21,065 nucleotides of DNA. Origin: Ascidiaceihabitans sp. Its GTDB lineage: Bacteria > Pseudomonadota > Alphaproteobacteria > Rhodobacterales > Rhodobacteraceae. Position 1 is the stretch's first letter, and the number at the start of each line of letters is the position of its first letter. Where the stretch lies: NCBI GenBank assembly GCA_023301665.1, contig JALZUL010000241.1, positions 1 to 21,065 of the forward strand. The letters are read 5' to 3'. Below, piece after piece: positions 7,045 through 14,198 of this stretch. Made by a program: the position numbers and the translations under genes. A model generated the notes under the pieces. That model was given only the letters and a program-made list of their open reading frames with translations. It searched no databases and was not told where the DNA came from.

Positions 7045-7826
7045 CGAATTTGCGTCGTTGCGCTCATCATTTGATCCGCAGCCGAAATGACCTTTGCATT
7101 CATTTCATAACCTCTTTGAGCCTCTATCAATTCCGTAACCTCACGAACGGCGTCAACTGAGCTATCCTCTAAGTAACCTTGACGTAACGTCCCTAAACCA
7201 TTGAGCCCCGGGTCAGAAACAAGAGCCGGACCTGATGCTTCAGTCTCAGTGAAAAGATTTCCACCAATCGCCTCTAAGCCCTTTGCATTTGTAAAACCCG
7301 CTAAAGAGAATTGGCCCAATAATTGCGCTTCAACGCTGTCCACAAAATATGCATACACTTCGCCGTCACCATTAATCGAAATGCTCTGCGCGTCAGAGGG
7401 AATAACGATTTCAGGAGAAACAGGGTAACCGTCTGATGTCACAATCAGACCTTCACCCGTACGGTTCAGTCCGCCATCTCGGGTATAAGCTGTAACACCA
7501 GACGGAAGTGTCACCTCAAGATAACCATTGCCATCGATTGCAATATCTAAGTCAGCCCCTGTTGCCGATAACGATCCTTGTGCCAGATGCATTGAGATAC
7601 CAGAGGGGCGAACCCCCAGCCCTAGCTGCACCCCTGTAGGCAACACTGTACCGTCAGCCGCACTTATGGATCCGGCGCGGCTGACCTGATCGTAGTGCAG
7701 GTCTGAAAATTCAGCGCGACGTGCATTGTAGCCAGTCGTATTCATATTCGCGAGATTATTTGAAATAGTTTCTACACGCATTTGCTGTGCTGACATACCC
7801 GTAGCTGCAATCTGAAGTGCACGCAT
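7041..7826 (-). CDS. flgG: Flagellar distal rod protein FlgG
   Basis: FlgG forms the distal rod that passes through the P and L rings. The 261-residue product starts MRALQIAATGMSAQQ and carries the rod/hook signature at about residues 23-41 (ISNNLANMNTTGYNARRAEF), the central FlgG/FlgF/FlgE beta region (DIAIDGNGYLEV, then TRDGGLNRTGEG) and the C-terminal helix typical of the family (LEDSSVDAVREVTELIEAQRGYEMN region). The ATG at 7826 is preferred because GGAGGT (7831-7836) lies four bases upstream; a TTG at 7838 overlaps that site and is rejected. It follows flgF by 15 bp and overlaps flgA by four. Confidence 0.97.
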   Translation of the reverse strand: MRALQIAATGMSAQQMRVETISNNLANMNTTGYNARRAEFSDLHYDQVSRAGSISAADGTVLPTGVQLGLGVRPSGISMHLAQGSLSATGADLDIAIDGNGYLEVTLPSGVTAYTRDGGLNRTGEGLIVTSDGYPVSPEIVIPSDAQSISINGDGEVYAYFVDSVEAQLLGQFSLAGFTNAKGLEAIGGNLFTETEASGPALVSDPGLNGLGTLRQGYLEDSSVDAVREVTELIEAQRGYEMNAKVISAADQMMSATTQIR

Positions 7827-7841
7827 ACTTACCTCCAATTA

Positions 7842-8555
7842 TTATTTAGTTAGTGAATCTATCGCTTGACGGACCCGTTGATCTTCGCTCTCAAGGAAAC
7901 TCTGACCCATTTCATAAGCCCGCTGCACTTCAATCATCCGAGCAAGTTGGGTGATAGCATCGACATTCGAGTTTTCGACAAAACCTTGCAGCATTGCTGC
8001 GGTTTCGGCAGGGACGTAGCCCTCATCGGTGCGAAACATCACACCATCCTCTCGGATCATTGAATTAGGGTCATTCGGCTTAAAGAGCCCGATTTGGCCA
8101 ATCAAATTACCATTCGCGCTGATCGTTCCGTCGCCAGAAATCGAGATCTTCCCAACATCCGATGGAACAAAGACAGGCGCGCCACCCGAATCTAAAACCC
8201 GATTGCCACTCAGCGTAACCAAATCACCCTCAGCATTCGGGGAAAAGGCGCCTGATCTCGACAACCTCTCACCTTGAGGTGTTTCAATTAAAAAGTAACC
8301 GTCCCCTTCGATAGCGAGATCAAAGGTGCCGCCGGTTTGATTTAACATTCCTTGCGAAAAGGATGTACTACCAACATTTCCTCGCCCCATGGACAAAGAT
8401 GAACCACCACGAACCGGCATGACATACTCCGAAAAGATCACACCTTCTTGCCTGAAACCTGTAGTGGCCGCATTTGCGATATTATTCGCGACGACTTGCA
8501 TCTCACGCATCAACCCAGACTGCCGCGTAAGCGTCGTATAACCTGCGTTATCCAT
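7842..8555 (-). CDS. flgF: Flagellar proximal rod protein FlgF
   Basis: FlgF is one of the proximal rod proteins. The 237-residue product opens with MDNAGYTTLTRQSGLMREMQ, then the rod signature VANNIANAATTGFRQEG at about 22-38, the FlgEFG central motif FDLAIEGDGYFLIETPQGER, and the C-terminal VENSNVDAITQLARMIEVQR helix. These make it a FlgF rather than a second FlgG: it is shorter, and it lies directly upstream of flgG. AGGAGG at 8561-8566 sits five bases before the ATG. The fliQ stop (8557-8559) lies between that site and the start, so fliQ and flgF are closely linked in translation. Confidence 0.95.
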   Translation of the reverse strand: MDNAGYTTLTRQSGLMREMQVVANNIANAATTGFRQEGVIFSEYVMPVRGGSSLSMGRGNVGSTSFSQGMLNQTGGTFDLAIEGDGYFLIETPQGERLSRSGAFSPNAEGDLVTLSGNRVLDSGGAPVFVPSDVGKISISGDGTISANGNLIGQIGLFKPNDPNSMIREDGVMFRTDEGYVPAETAAMLQGFVENSNVDAITQLARMIEVQRAYEMGQSFLESEDQRVRQAIDSLTK

Positions 8556-8556
8556 T

Positions 8557-8826
8557 CTATCCTCCTACTATAATCGAGATTATTCTCTCATGGAAAAATG
8601 ACACTAAAGTCTGTGTCATGAAGTCCATAGAAGCCCAAAACACGACTATAATGGCCGCCAATTTGGGAACGAATGTAAGAGTCATTTCTTGAATCGAGGT
8701 CAGGGCCTGAAACAGACCAATGGTTACGCCGGTCAAAAGCGCGACTGTCAGAATTGGAATCGAAATTACAACTGCGATCCAGAGACCTTGGCGCATCGTA
8801 TCAAAAAAGATTACCTCAGACATCAT
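8557..8826 (-). CDS. fliQ: Flagellar export gate protein FliQ
   Basis: FliQ is the small hairpin subunit of the FliP-FliQ-FliR export channel. The 89-residue product has the standard length and two long hydrophobic helices (about 16-42 and 52-75), with the conserved segments VALLTGVTIGLFQALTSIQE and LTFVPKLAAIIVVFWA. Two adjacent ATG codons (8826 and 8823) are possible; the first shares a base pair of the fliE stop (TGATG) and lies closer to GAGG upstream, so it is preferred. Finding fliQ between fliE and flgF, away from fliR, is a gene order seen in Rhodobacterales and Rhizobiales flagellar loci. Confidence 0.95.
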   Translation of the reverse strand: MMSEVIFFDTMRQGLWIAVVISIPILTVALLTGVTIGLFQALTSIQEMTLTFVPKLAAIIVVFWASMDFMTQTLVSFFHERIISIIVGG

Positions 8827-9113
8827 CAGACAGGCATCCTCAGAATTTCTTGGTAGGCTTCAATGATTTTGTTTCGAACTGTTACAGCAGTTTCTACCGC
8901 AAGCTCTGTTTGTGCTAAAGCCTGAACAAGAGCATGCGGGTCCGCATCTCCGACCATGGCTTCTTTTGCAACCATTTCACTATTGGCCAAAGTTTGCGCA
9001 AAATCTTGAGCAACTTTCCCAAATACAGTGTCAGATACACTCCCATTGGTTGGCTCAGTTGCTGGCTTTAAAGCAGCATATTTTTGGATTGCTGAACTTG
9101 AGTTGATATCCAT
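8826..9113 (-). CDS. fliE: Hook-basal body adaptor protein FliE
   Basis: FliE joins the MS ring and export gate to the proximal rod and is among the first exported proteins. The 95-residue product is small and helical and ends with the family's C-terminal block: DPHALVQALAQTELAVETAV followed by RNKIIEAYQEILRMPV, where the RNK..EAYQEI..M pattern is diagnostic. The N-terminal 35 residues are polar and variable, as usual. AAGGAG lies seven bases before the ATG. It sits 12 bp after flgC and overlaps fliQ, in the classic flgB-flgC-fliE order. Confidence 0.95.
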   Translation of the reverse strand: MDINSSSAIQKYAALKPATEPTNGSVSDTVFGKVAQDFAQTLANSEMVAKEAMVGDADPHALVQALAQTELAVETAVTVRNKIIEAYQEILRMPV

Positions 9114-9125
9114 TCTGGATCTCCT

Positions 9126-9518
9126 TTATCGACGTAATAATTCCATCAAACTGGACGACATTTTGCGCGCTTGTTCGAACATTTTAAGATTGGCCTCATA
9201 GCTTTGTTGAGCTTCTCGTGCGTCAGCCAATTCGATCATTAGGTCAACATTTGAGCCTAGATAATTTCCACTCTGATCGGCCAATGGGTGTGTTGGATCA
9301 TAAATCTCACTAAGCGCAGATCGATCAATTTGAACACGACCAACGGCTACATTGGAAACTCTATCAGAAAGGTTGAACTCACTCTCAAAGGAAACTGTTT
9401 TTCGTCGATACCCAGGTGTATCAGCGTTCGAAATATTCTCTGAAAGATGACGGAGACGAGTGGCTTGAGATTGCAATCCGCTCGAGGACACAGACAGTGC
9501 TTTTGAAAATTCACTCAT
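9126..9518 (-). CDS. flgC: Flagellar proximal rod protein FlgC
   Basis: FlgC is a proximal rod subunit. The 130-residue product has the N-terminal rod signature LSENISNADTPGYRRKTVSF at about 26-45 and the C-terminal block with YLGSNVDLMIELADAREAQQ and SYEANLKMFEQARKM, which distinguishes FlgC from FlgB. Length matches the family (about 130-140). The ATG lies three bases after the flgB stop with GGAGC seven bases upstream. Second gene of the minus-strand rod operon. Confidence 0.96.
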   Translation of the reverse strand: MSEFSKALSVSSSGLQSQATRLRHLSENISNADTPGYRRKTVSFESEFNLSDRVSNVAVGRVQIDRSALSEIYDPTHPLADQSGNYLGSNVDLMIELADAREAQQSYEANLKMFEQARKMSSSLMELLRR

Positions 9519-9521
9519 TTT

Positions 9522-9905
9522 TTAGCTCCGCCCAAGACTGCTACGCAGGACACCAAGAGCGGATTTATAAATGGCCAATGCTCTGTCATGTTGCCTTATG
9601 GTTTCTGTGGCTTTCAACATTTGGTCTTCGATCGAGACCGTGTTCCCGTTTGGCGAATTCGATAATTTATCGGTATGAAATGAAGTTAACCGTCCATTGG
9701 TATCACCGCTTAAATGACCCGCACGTGTCATCTTTGGGGCCATTGTTTCAGCCGTTTCATAACTGGAGCTGAATGAAGCCAGATCACGCGCGTGATACCC
9801 AGGCGTATCGGCGTTGGCGACATTTTGTGAAATGACTGCCTGCCGTTCACCAGCATGCTTTGCCATAGCACTTGATATCTTAAAGACATCCAAATTTTCA
9901 AACAT
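9522..9905 (-). CDS. flgB: Flagellar proximal rod protein FlgB
   Basis: FlgB is the innermost proximal rod subunit, contacting FliE. Starting at the ATG at 9905 gives 127 residues: MFENLDVFKISSAMAKHAGE, then the rod signature ISQNVANADTPGYHARDL at about 25-42, and a C-terminal helix with DQMLKATETIRQHDRALAIY. The frame is open to 10088, but that extension covers the intergenic region and the antisense of fliI. GGGAG at 9914-9918 lies eight bases before the chosen ATG. It is the first gene of the operon that runs to the FliL-like gene and is divergent from fliI, 82 bp away. Confidence 0.95.
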   Translation of the reverse strand: MFENLDVFKISSAMAKHAGERQAVISQNVANADTPGYHARDLASFSSSYETAETMAPKMTRAGHLSGDTNGRLTSFHTDKLSNSPNGNTVSIEDQMLKATETIRQHDRALAIYKSALGVLRSSLGRS

Positions 9906-9987
9906 CGGGGCTTCTCCCTCGAACAATATCAACCAAGGCTTAACCCTGATTCCTTTAAAAACAGTTTGAGAAATGAGGAAGATTTTA
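9906..9987. promoter_or_regulatory. Divergent flgB / fliI promoter region
   Basis: This 82-bp gap must hold the promoters of both the rod operon (minus) and fliI (plus). It contains TTAACCC at 9940-9946, the same heptamer found upstream of flhA, 48 bases before the fliI ATG (52 bases for flhA), and a TTTAAAAA tract at 9954-9961. The heptamer resembles a CtrA half-site; a correctly spaced second half is not present. No convincing sigma-70, sigma-54 or sigma-28 pair was seen. Confidence 0.4.
9976..9981 (+). promoter_or_regulatory. Ribosome binding site deciding the fliI start
   Basis: AGGAAG at 9976-9981 lies six bases before ATG 9988. It overlaps the alternative upstream ATG at 9973, which has no good site of its own, so translation should start at 9988. 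Confidence 0.7.
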
Positions 9988-11328
9988 ATGACAGACCATT
10001 CTATTTTAACAGTAGTCCGGAATGAGATCTCAAAGATCAAAGTTTCGCGACCAGTTGGACGAGTAAGCGGCGTCGAAGCAGGAGTCATCCGACTGTCTGG
10101 GCTGGACGGTCAAGCCTGCATCGGAGATCGCATAGAAATTCGTCGCACTTCAAAAACACCTCTCAACGGTGAAGTCGTGCAACTTGAAGAAGGTGTGTTA
10201 TCGATTTTACCAGATGGAGACCTTGATGGTGTCGCTTTAGGCGACAAGGCCACCGTTAACCCCCCTATCTCCATTGCTCCATCAGATTCATGGATCGGCC
10301 GGATCATCGACCCGAACGGGGATCCACTAGATGACCGACCATTGACCCACGGCATCCATTCGCGAACCCTCTTGGCACCTCCTCCACCTGCCACTCATCG
10401 TCGGGGTTTAGGTCCACGGCTCGCGACAGGATCGGCGGTATTCGAGACTTTATTGCCTCTCGTAGAGGGGCAAAGAATGGGATTGTTTGCAGGTTCTGGG
10501 GTCGGAAAATCTAGTTTGATTGCGCAATTCGCGCAAAATATAGACGCAGACGTAGTTGTCATCGCTATGATTGGTGAGCGAGGTCGTGAGATTCGACATT
10601 TTGTTGACGAAGTTTTGGGGGAAAAGGGTCTTTCAAGGTCAATAATTGTTGCTGCAACCTCTGATAGGTCAGCCTTGATCAGGCGCAGATGCGGTTGGAC
10701 CGCGATGGCTGTAGCGGAACACTTTCGCGACCAAGGTAAATCGGTTCTTCTCTTAGCAGATTCCATTACCAGGTTCGCAGAGGCTCATCGTGAAATCGCG
10801 ATAGCAGGCGGCGAGGCCCCAGTTCTAAGGGGACACCCCCCGTCATCCGCTTCAACTATAATGTCACTATGTGAGCGCGCAGGACCCGGCATAAAGGGGC
10901 AAGGGGATATCACTGCAATTTTCAGTGTTCTAGTCGCTGGATCGGACATGGATGAGCCTATCGCCGACATATTACGCGGGGTGCTCGACGGCCATGTCAT
11001 TCTCGAAAGATCTATTGCCGAAAGAGGTCGGTATCCAGCTGTCGACGTCCTTCGCTCTATTTCGCGGAGCTTACCGGCAGCTGCAACACGAGAAGAGAAC
11101 CTTATATTATCCGATACACGAAAATTGCTCGGCGTATATAAAAGAAACGAAACTATGATTACCGCTGGTCTATATAGTCATGGCTCCGATCCCGAGATAG
11201 ATCGCGCTATAAAAGTCTGGCCCGAACTAGATAGTTTTATAGCAAAAGTTAAAACTCAGGGAATAAAAGATAGTTTCAACCATTTGAATCTAATTTTAAG
11301 GCGCTCTACTTCCCAAAATGCATCGTAA
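9988..11328 (+). CDS. fliI: Flagellum-specific export ATPase FliI
   Basis: FliI is the hexameric ATPase at the base of the export gate, related to the F1 beta subunit; it helps unload substrates from chaperones. The 446-residue product has the N-terminal beta-barrel domain (to about residue 95), Walker A GSGVGKSS at 169-176, the GERGRE segment at 197-202, Walker B VLLLADS at 253-259 followed by TRFAEAHREI, and the conserved GSDMDEPIAD region near 320. All nucleotide-binding elements look intact. It is monocistronic here: the next gene downstream is convergent, with only 26 bases between stops and no visible terminator. The usual FliJ and FliH neighbours are absent from this side. Confidence 0.96.
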   Translation: MTDHSILTVVRNEISKIKVSRPVGRVSGVEAGVIRLSGLDGQACIGDRIEIRRTSKTPLNGEVVQLEEGVLSILPDGDLDGVALGDKATVNPPISIAPSDSWIGRIIDPNGDPLDDRPLTHGIHSRTLLAPPPPATHRRGLGPRLATGSAVFETLLPLVEGQRMGLFAGSGVGKSSLIAQFAQNIDADVVVIAMIGERGREIRHFVDEVLGEKGLSRSIIVAATSDRSALIRRRCGWTAMAVAEHFRDQGKSVLLLADSITRFAEAHREIAIAGGEAPVLRGHPPSSASTIMSLCERAGPGIKGQGDITAIFSVLVAGSDMDEPIADILRGVLDGHVILERSIAERGRYPAVDVLRSISRSLPAAATREENLILSDTRKLLGVYKRNETMITAGLYSHGSDPEIDRAIKVWPELDSFIAKVKTQGIKDSFNHLNLILRRSTSQNAS

Positions 11329-11354
11329 TTGGAAAACAATAATCAAAAAGCACT

Positions 11355-12140
11355 CTAAGATTGTAGCAAGGTCAATGCGATCGAAGCAGATGAAGATACT
11401 GAAATCGCATCAACCTGAGACTGAACCAGATATCGAGAGATTACCCGATCTACCGCTTCCACACTCTCAAACTGTGTTAGGTCACCTGAACCGAAAATTG
11501 ACTTTGTTCGCTCTTCAAATATTTCTCTCTGTTTATCAATATCAATTTGGCTAAAGGAACTGGGTAGCCCCAAAGCGCCCTCGAAAAGCTCACGGAATGC
11601 TGGCTGTCCCATAATTGTAAACCACTTTTGGTCCTCTGATGTGTCACCGGACACGACTTCAGGCAATTCGTTCTGCGCGTAAAGGGCAATTCGCATAGTC
11701 GGATCTTGTTCACCAACTGCTATTTCGAATTGTTTGACTTGGTAGCTTTCAACGATTTCATCTGTAAAAAGAGAAAGTCCAGTCCGAGTGATTTCCGAGG
11801 GTCCAAAACCAAATGCTTCAACCATGTCGTGATATCTGGTGTCAGTAAATCTGTTTGCTAAAGCATCTTCCGCAACCACTCCCTCTTCTAACATTTTTTT
11901 AATGAAAAACTTATTTCCCAAATCCTCATCCAACCCGAAAGCGCCTAATGCTACGCTTAACAATCGATGATCAGCCACCAATTCATCCGCTGTTGAAATA
12001 TTTCCAATAGTCTCTTTGAAATAATCAGTATCGCGCCGGATTTGACTCGTTTCATTAAAATTAGCCGTTTGTACATCGTAGGTTTGCTGAAGCAAACGCC
12101 ACCCAACAAAACCAGCGGCAGGAATAATAGGCTGAAACAT
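11355..12140 (-). CDS. DUF1217-type flagellar-locus protein
   Basis: A 261-residue protein starting MFQPIIPAAGFVGWRLLQQT that I assign to the DUF1217 family on its overall pattern: repeated helical units with motifs such as DYFKETIGNISTADELVADH and LLSVALGAFGLDEDLGNKFF, and a repeat-like second half with FGFGPSEITRTGLSLF. The family is common beside alphaproteobacterial flagellar genes, but its function is not established. No signal peptide or membrane segment is evident. ATG 12140 is preferred over the longer frame to 12218, since AGGAG lies five bases upstream and the gene then starts one base after the flbT stop. It is the last gene of the flagellin-flaF-flbT unit, which suggests a role in filament or hook assembly, or in flagellin control. 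Confidence 0.8.
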   Translation of the reverse strand: MFQPIIPAAGFVGWRLLQQTYDVQTANFNETSQIRRDTDYFKETIGNISTADELVADHRLLSVALGAFGLDEDLGNKFFIKKMLEEGVVAEDALANRFTDTRYHDMVEAFGFGPSEITRTGLSLFTDEIVESYQVKQFEIAVGEQDPTMRIALYAQNELPEVVSGDTSEDQKWFTIMGQPAFRELFEGALGLPSSFSQIDIDKQREIFEERTKSIFGSGDLTQFESVEAVDRVISRYLVQSQVDAISVSSSASIALTLLQS

Positions 12141-12141
12141 T

Positions 12142-12543
12142 TTAACTCCTAACAGCCAAAAGACGCTCTTCCCTAGGCAACAAAGATCGTAAGGATTTAA
12201 GGCAAAGATAGTGCTCACTACGTGTTAAGGCTGTTGAAGCCGCATTAATAAGTTGCCGGCTGTCTTTATCGACAAAGATCTGGCTCAATTCCTCTATGTT
12301 TCTCAAAAGCGTGTGTTTTACTTGCTCCGCAGTTGCGTCACCCGACAAAACCAATTGAACAGCGTAACAAACACGTCGCACCGGGGTTTTGGCATCCTCT
12401 GGATGAATAGCATCACGCAATCTTAAGATATTAGCTCCCGCGCTCATTACTGACAGTCGGCTTCGACGGTCTCCATTTTCAATCACTGCACCGTTAATTA
12501 GTATGCGCTCTTTCGGCCCCAATTTCAAAACCAAGCCACTCAA
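12142..12543 (-). CDS. flbT: Flagellin mRNA regulator FlbT
   Basis: FlbT is the alphaproteobacterial post-transcriptional regulator that, in Caulobacter, binds the 5' leader of flagellin mRNA and promotes its decay until the hook is complete. The 133-residue product starts MSGLVLKLGPKERILINGAV with the conserved GDRRSRLSVMSAGANILRLR block at about 24-43 and a helical C-terminal half. The start codon is TTG (12541-12543), overlapping the flaF stop as TTGA; AAGGAG at 12551-12556 lies seven bases upstream, and the conserved N-terminus begins exactly there. A TTG start implies modest expression tied to flaF translation. The likely target, the structured flagellin leader, is in this same locus. 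Confidence 0.93.
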   Translation of the reverse strand: MSGLVLKLGPKERILINGAVIENGDRRSRLSVMSAGANILRLRDAIHPEDAKTPVRRVCYAVQLVLSGDATAEQVKHTLLRNIEELSQIFVDKDSRQLINAASTALTRSEHYLCLKSLRSLLPREERLLAVRS

Positions 12544-12917
12544 ATTACCTCTCCTTCGGTTTTCAACCCTCGCAGAATCGCCATATTGATCTCTAGCAAT
12601 GGCATAATCGAAGCTCCGTTTTGTAGGATTTTTCTCGTATGGAGCGTTGTGAATTCAGCCAGGTAAAAGACTCTAGCCCTTAACGCAGACGGCAGCGTGT
12701 TGTTCTCATCCGCGACATCTACCGCAAAAGCATTCCATAATTTTCTGTTATCGTGTAACGCTTGGACGTATTCTGGATAGCGCTCTGTTGCATCCATAGC
12801 TGTTGTGCGTAAGCGATATGTCAATCCTGCAACCAAATCGTATTCTGCCCGACGATCCGTTTGTGTTAACGATACGTTTTCCGAATAACCGCGTTGAGCT
12901 ATTAAGTGAGTGTTCAC
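12540..12917 (-). CDS. flaF: Flagellin synthesis regulator FlaF
   Basis: FlaF is a small helical protein needed for flagellin production or secretion in alphaproteobacteria, acting opposite to FlbT. The 125-residue product has family features: an early YSENVSLTQTDRRAEYDLVA region, the aromatic stretch NRKLWNAFAVDVADENNTLP at about 57-76, LRARVFYLAEFTTLHTRKIL, and an end with MPLLEINMAILRGL. The start is GTG at 12917, with AAAAGG (12925-12930) seven bases upstream; an ATG at 12919 is out of frame and immediately followed by TGA. It lies 69 bp after the flagellin gene, with a strong hairpin in between, and overlaps flbT. Confidence 0.92.
   Translation of the reverse strand: MNTHLIAQRGYSENVSLTQTDRRAEYDLVAGLTYRLRTTAMDATERYPEYVQALHDNRKLWNAFAVDVADENNTLPSALRARVFYLAEFTTLHTRKILQNGASIMPLLEINMAILRGLKTEGEVI
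12541..12556 (-). promoter_or_regulatory. Ribosome binding site and TTG start of flbT
   Basis: AAGGAG at 12551-12556 is followed after seven bases by TTG at 12543-12541; the TTG shares three bases with the flaF TGA. No ATG is available near the conserved MSGLVLKL start, so the non-standard start is well supported. Confidence 0.8.
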
Positions 12918-12950
12918 ATCGATACCTTTTGAAATTCATTAACTGCGAAC

Positions 12951-12980
12951 GCACCGAAGCCTATTAATAAGCTTCGGTGC
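12951..12980 (-). terminator. Hairpin between flagellin gene and flaF
   Basis: GCACCGAAGC at 12951-12960 and GCTTCGGTGC at 12971-12980 form a perfect 10-bp inverted repeat with a 10-base loop, starting seven bases after the flagellin stop. There is no T-run on the minus-strand side, so it is not a classical intrinsic terminator. It could be a partial terminator or an mRNA-stabilising 3' structure that lets flagellin mRNA accumulate above flaF-flbT mRNA. Confidence 0.55.
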
Positions 12981-12986
12981 TTAAGC

Positions 12987-14198
12987 TTATCGGAACAACG
13001 ACAACAAAGTTGACGGTGCCTGATTTGCGATCGATAAGGACTGGACGCCGAGTTGTTGTTGGGTTTGCAACGCTTGCAATCGAGCTGACACTTCTTCCAT
13101 ATCAGCATCGACCATGGAGCCAATGCCCGATTTCAGAGAATCCGTAAGACCAGAAATGAAATCACTTTGGGTTTCGATACGGCCCTCCACCGAACCAAAC
13201 GATGCAGATGCATCAATTGCAGTATCAATCAAGGTTTCAATAGTCCCTAACGCAGCCTCAGCACCTGCAGCTGAAGATACATCAATAGAATCTAGAGCTC
13301 CTAGACCGCCAGCATTTGCGTTGGTAAACTGGCCACTCACACTCAAAGAACCCGCTCCGGTGTTAGTGATCTCTAATGCACCAGGCGTAGCGCTATCATA
13401 ATCAACCGTAACATCTTCACCACTCGCCTCGATTGCTGTCTTTAATCCAATTGCAACCAAATCCTCTGTTGTTGACGACGCGACATCATCGGCAGTGACA
13501 GTATATGAAACTTCGCTTTCTCCAACCGTCAACGTTATCTTGTCGCCGGCGGCATATGTTGGATCAGCAATCACAACACTACCTACATCGTCAGTCCCGC
13601 CCGTTCCATCCAGAGAGAATCCAAAGGAATCAGCAGAATCAGCGGCGACCCCGTCAGACCCTGTAAATGCTGCTTTAGCTGTATACCCTCCAGTAGACAG
13701 ATTTTGAGCTGCAACTGTGATTGAAGATGAAGATACGTTGCCTGATGCGTCGCGATCCAACGATGAAAGAACGTCCGTTGACGCAGTACTGCCATCAACC
13801 AGATTTAACCCATTGAATTGGGCCGCTGAAACAACGGATGCGATTTGATCCTTGAGCGCGGTTACATCATCGTTAATTTTACCACGATCAACGTTGTCCT
13901 CCTGAGCGGCGACGATTTTGCCTTTCATATCAGTCAACAAATCTGTGATAGATTCTGACGCATTTCGCGCTACAGCAACAGACGCTTCACCGAGTGAGAG
14001 ACTATCTGAAATAGCGTTAAAACCCTCAACATCTGATTCCATAACTTTGGAAATCGCCCAAACAGCGGAGTTGTCTTTCGCGGACGACACTGTTTTGCCT
14101 GTAGAAATTTCGCTCTGTGTAGTGGACAAATCACTATTGATTGACTTCAATGTTTGTAGCGCGACCATTGCACTATTATTTGTAAGAATGCTCGACAT
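12987..14198 (-). CDS. fliC: Flagellin
   Basis: The filament protein, 403 residues from ATG 14198. The conserved N-terminal D0/D1 part (about 1-140) begins MSSILTNNSAMVALQTLKSI and includes AQFNGLNLVDGS; the conserved C-terminal part (about 315-403) includes GSVEGRIETQSDFISGLTDS and ends SIANQAPSTLLSLFR. The middle 170 residues are Ser/Thr/Ala/Gly/Asp-rich, acidic and poor in Lys/Arg, as expected for the surface-exposed variable D2/D3 region. A GTG two codons upstream (14204) is possible, but AAGGA is better placed for the ATG. It is the only flagellin gene in the window, preceded by a long structured leader and followed by flaF and flbT, so FlbT-type control is likely. The gene name fliC is by general usage; alphaproteobacteria also use flaA or fljK. 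Confidence 0.96.
   Translation of the reverse strand: MSSILTNNSAMVALQTLKSINSDLSTTQSEISTGKTVSSAKDNSAVWAISKVMESDVEGFNAISDSLSLGEASVAVARNASESITDLLTDMKGKIVAAQEDNVDRGKINDDVTALKDQIASVVSAAQFNGLNLVDGSTASTDVLSSLDRDASGNVSSSSITVAAQNLSTGGYTAKAAFTGSDGVAADSADSFGFSLDGTGGTDDVGSVVIADPTYAAGDKITLTVGESEVSYTVTADDVASSTTEDLVAIGLKTAIEASGEDVTVDYDSATPGALEITNTGAGSLSVSGQFTNANAGGLGALDSIDVSSAAGAEAALGTIETLIDTAIDASASFGSVEGRIETQSDFISGLTDSLKSGIGSMVDADMEEVSARLQALQTQQQLGVQSLSIANQAPSTLLSLFR

Noticed and set aside
9416..9772. Plus-strand open frame of 118 codons across flgC and flgB
   Set aside because: Antisense shadow; both minus-strand genes carry clear rod-protein signatures.
9906..10088. N-terminal extension of FlgB to 188 residues
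   Set aside because: It runs through the intergenic region into the antisense of fliI; FlgB relatives begin at the MFENLDVF start.
12141..12218. Longer start for the DUF1217 gene
   Set aside because: The extension overlaps the end of flbT; ATG 12140 has a well-placed AGGAG.
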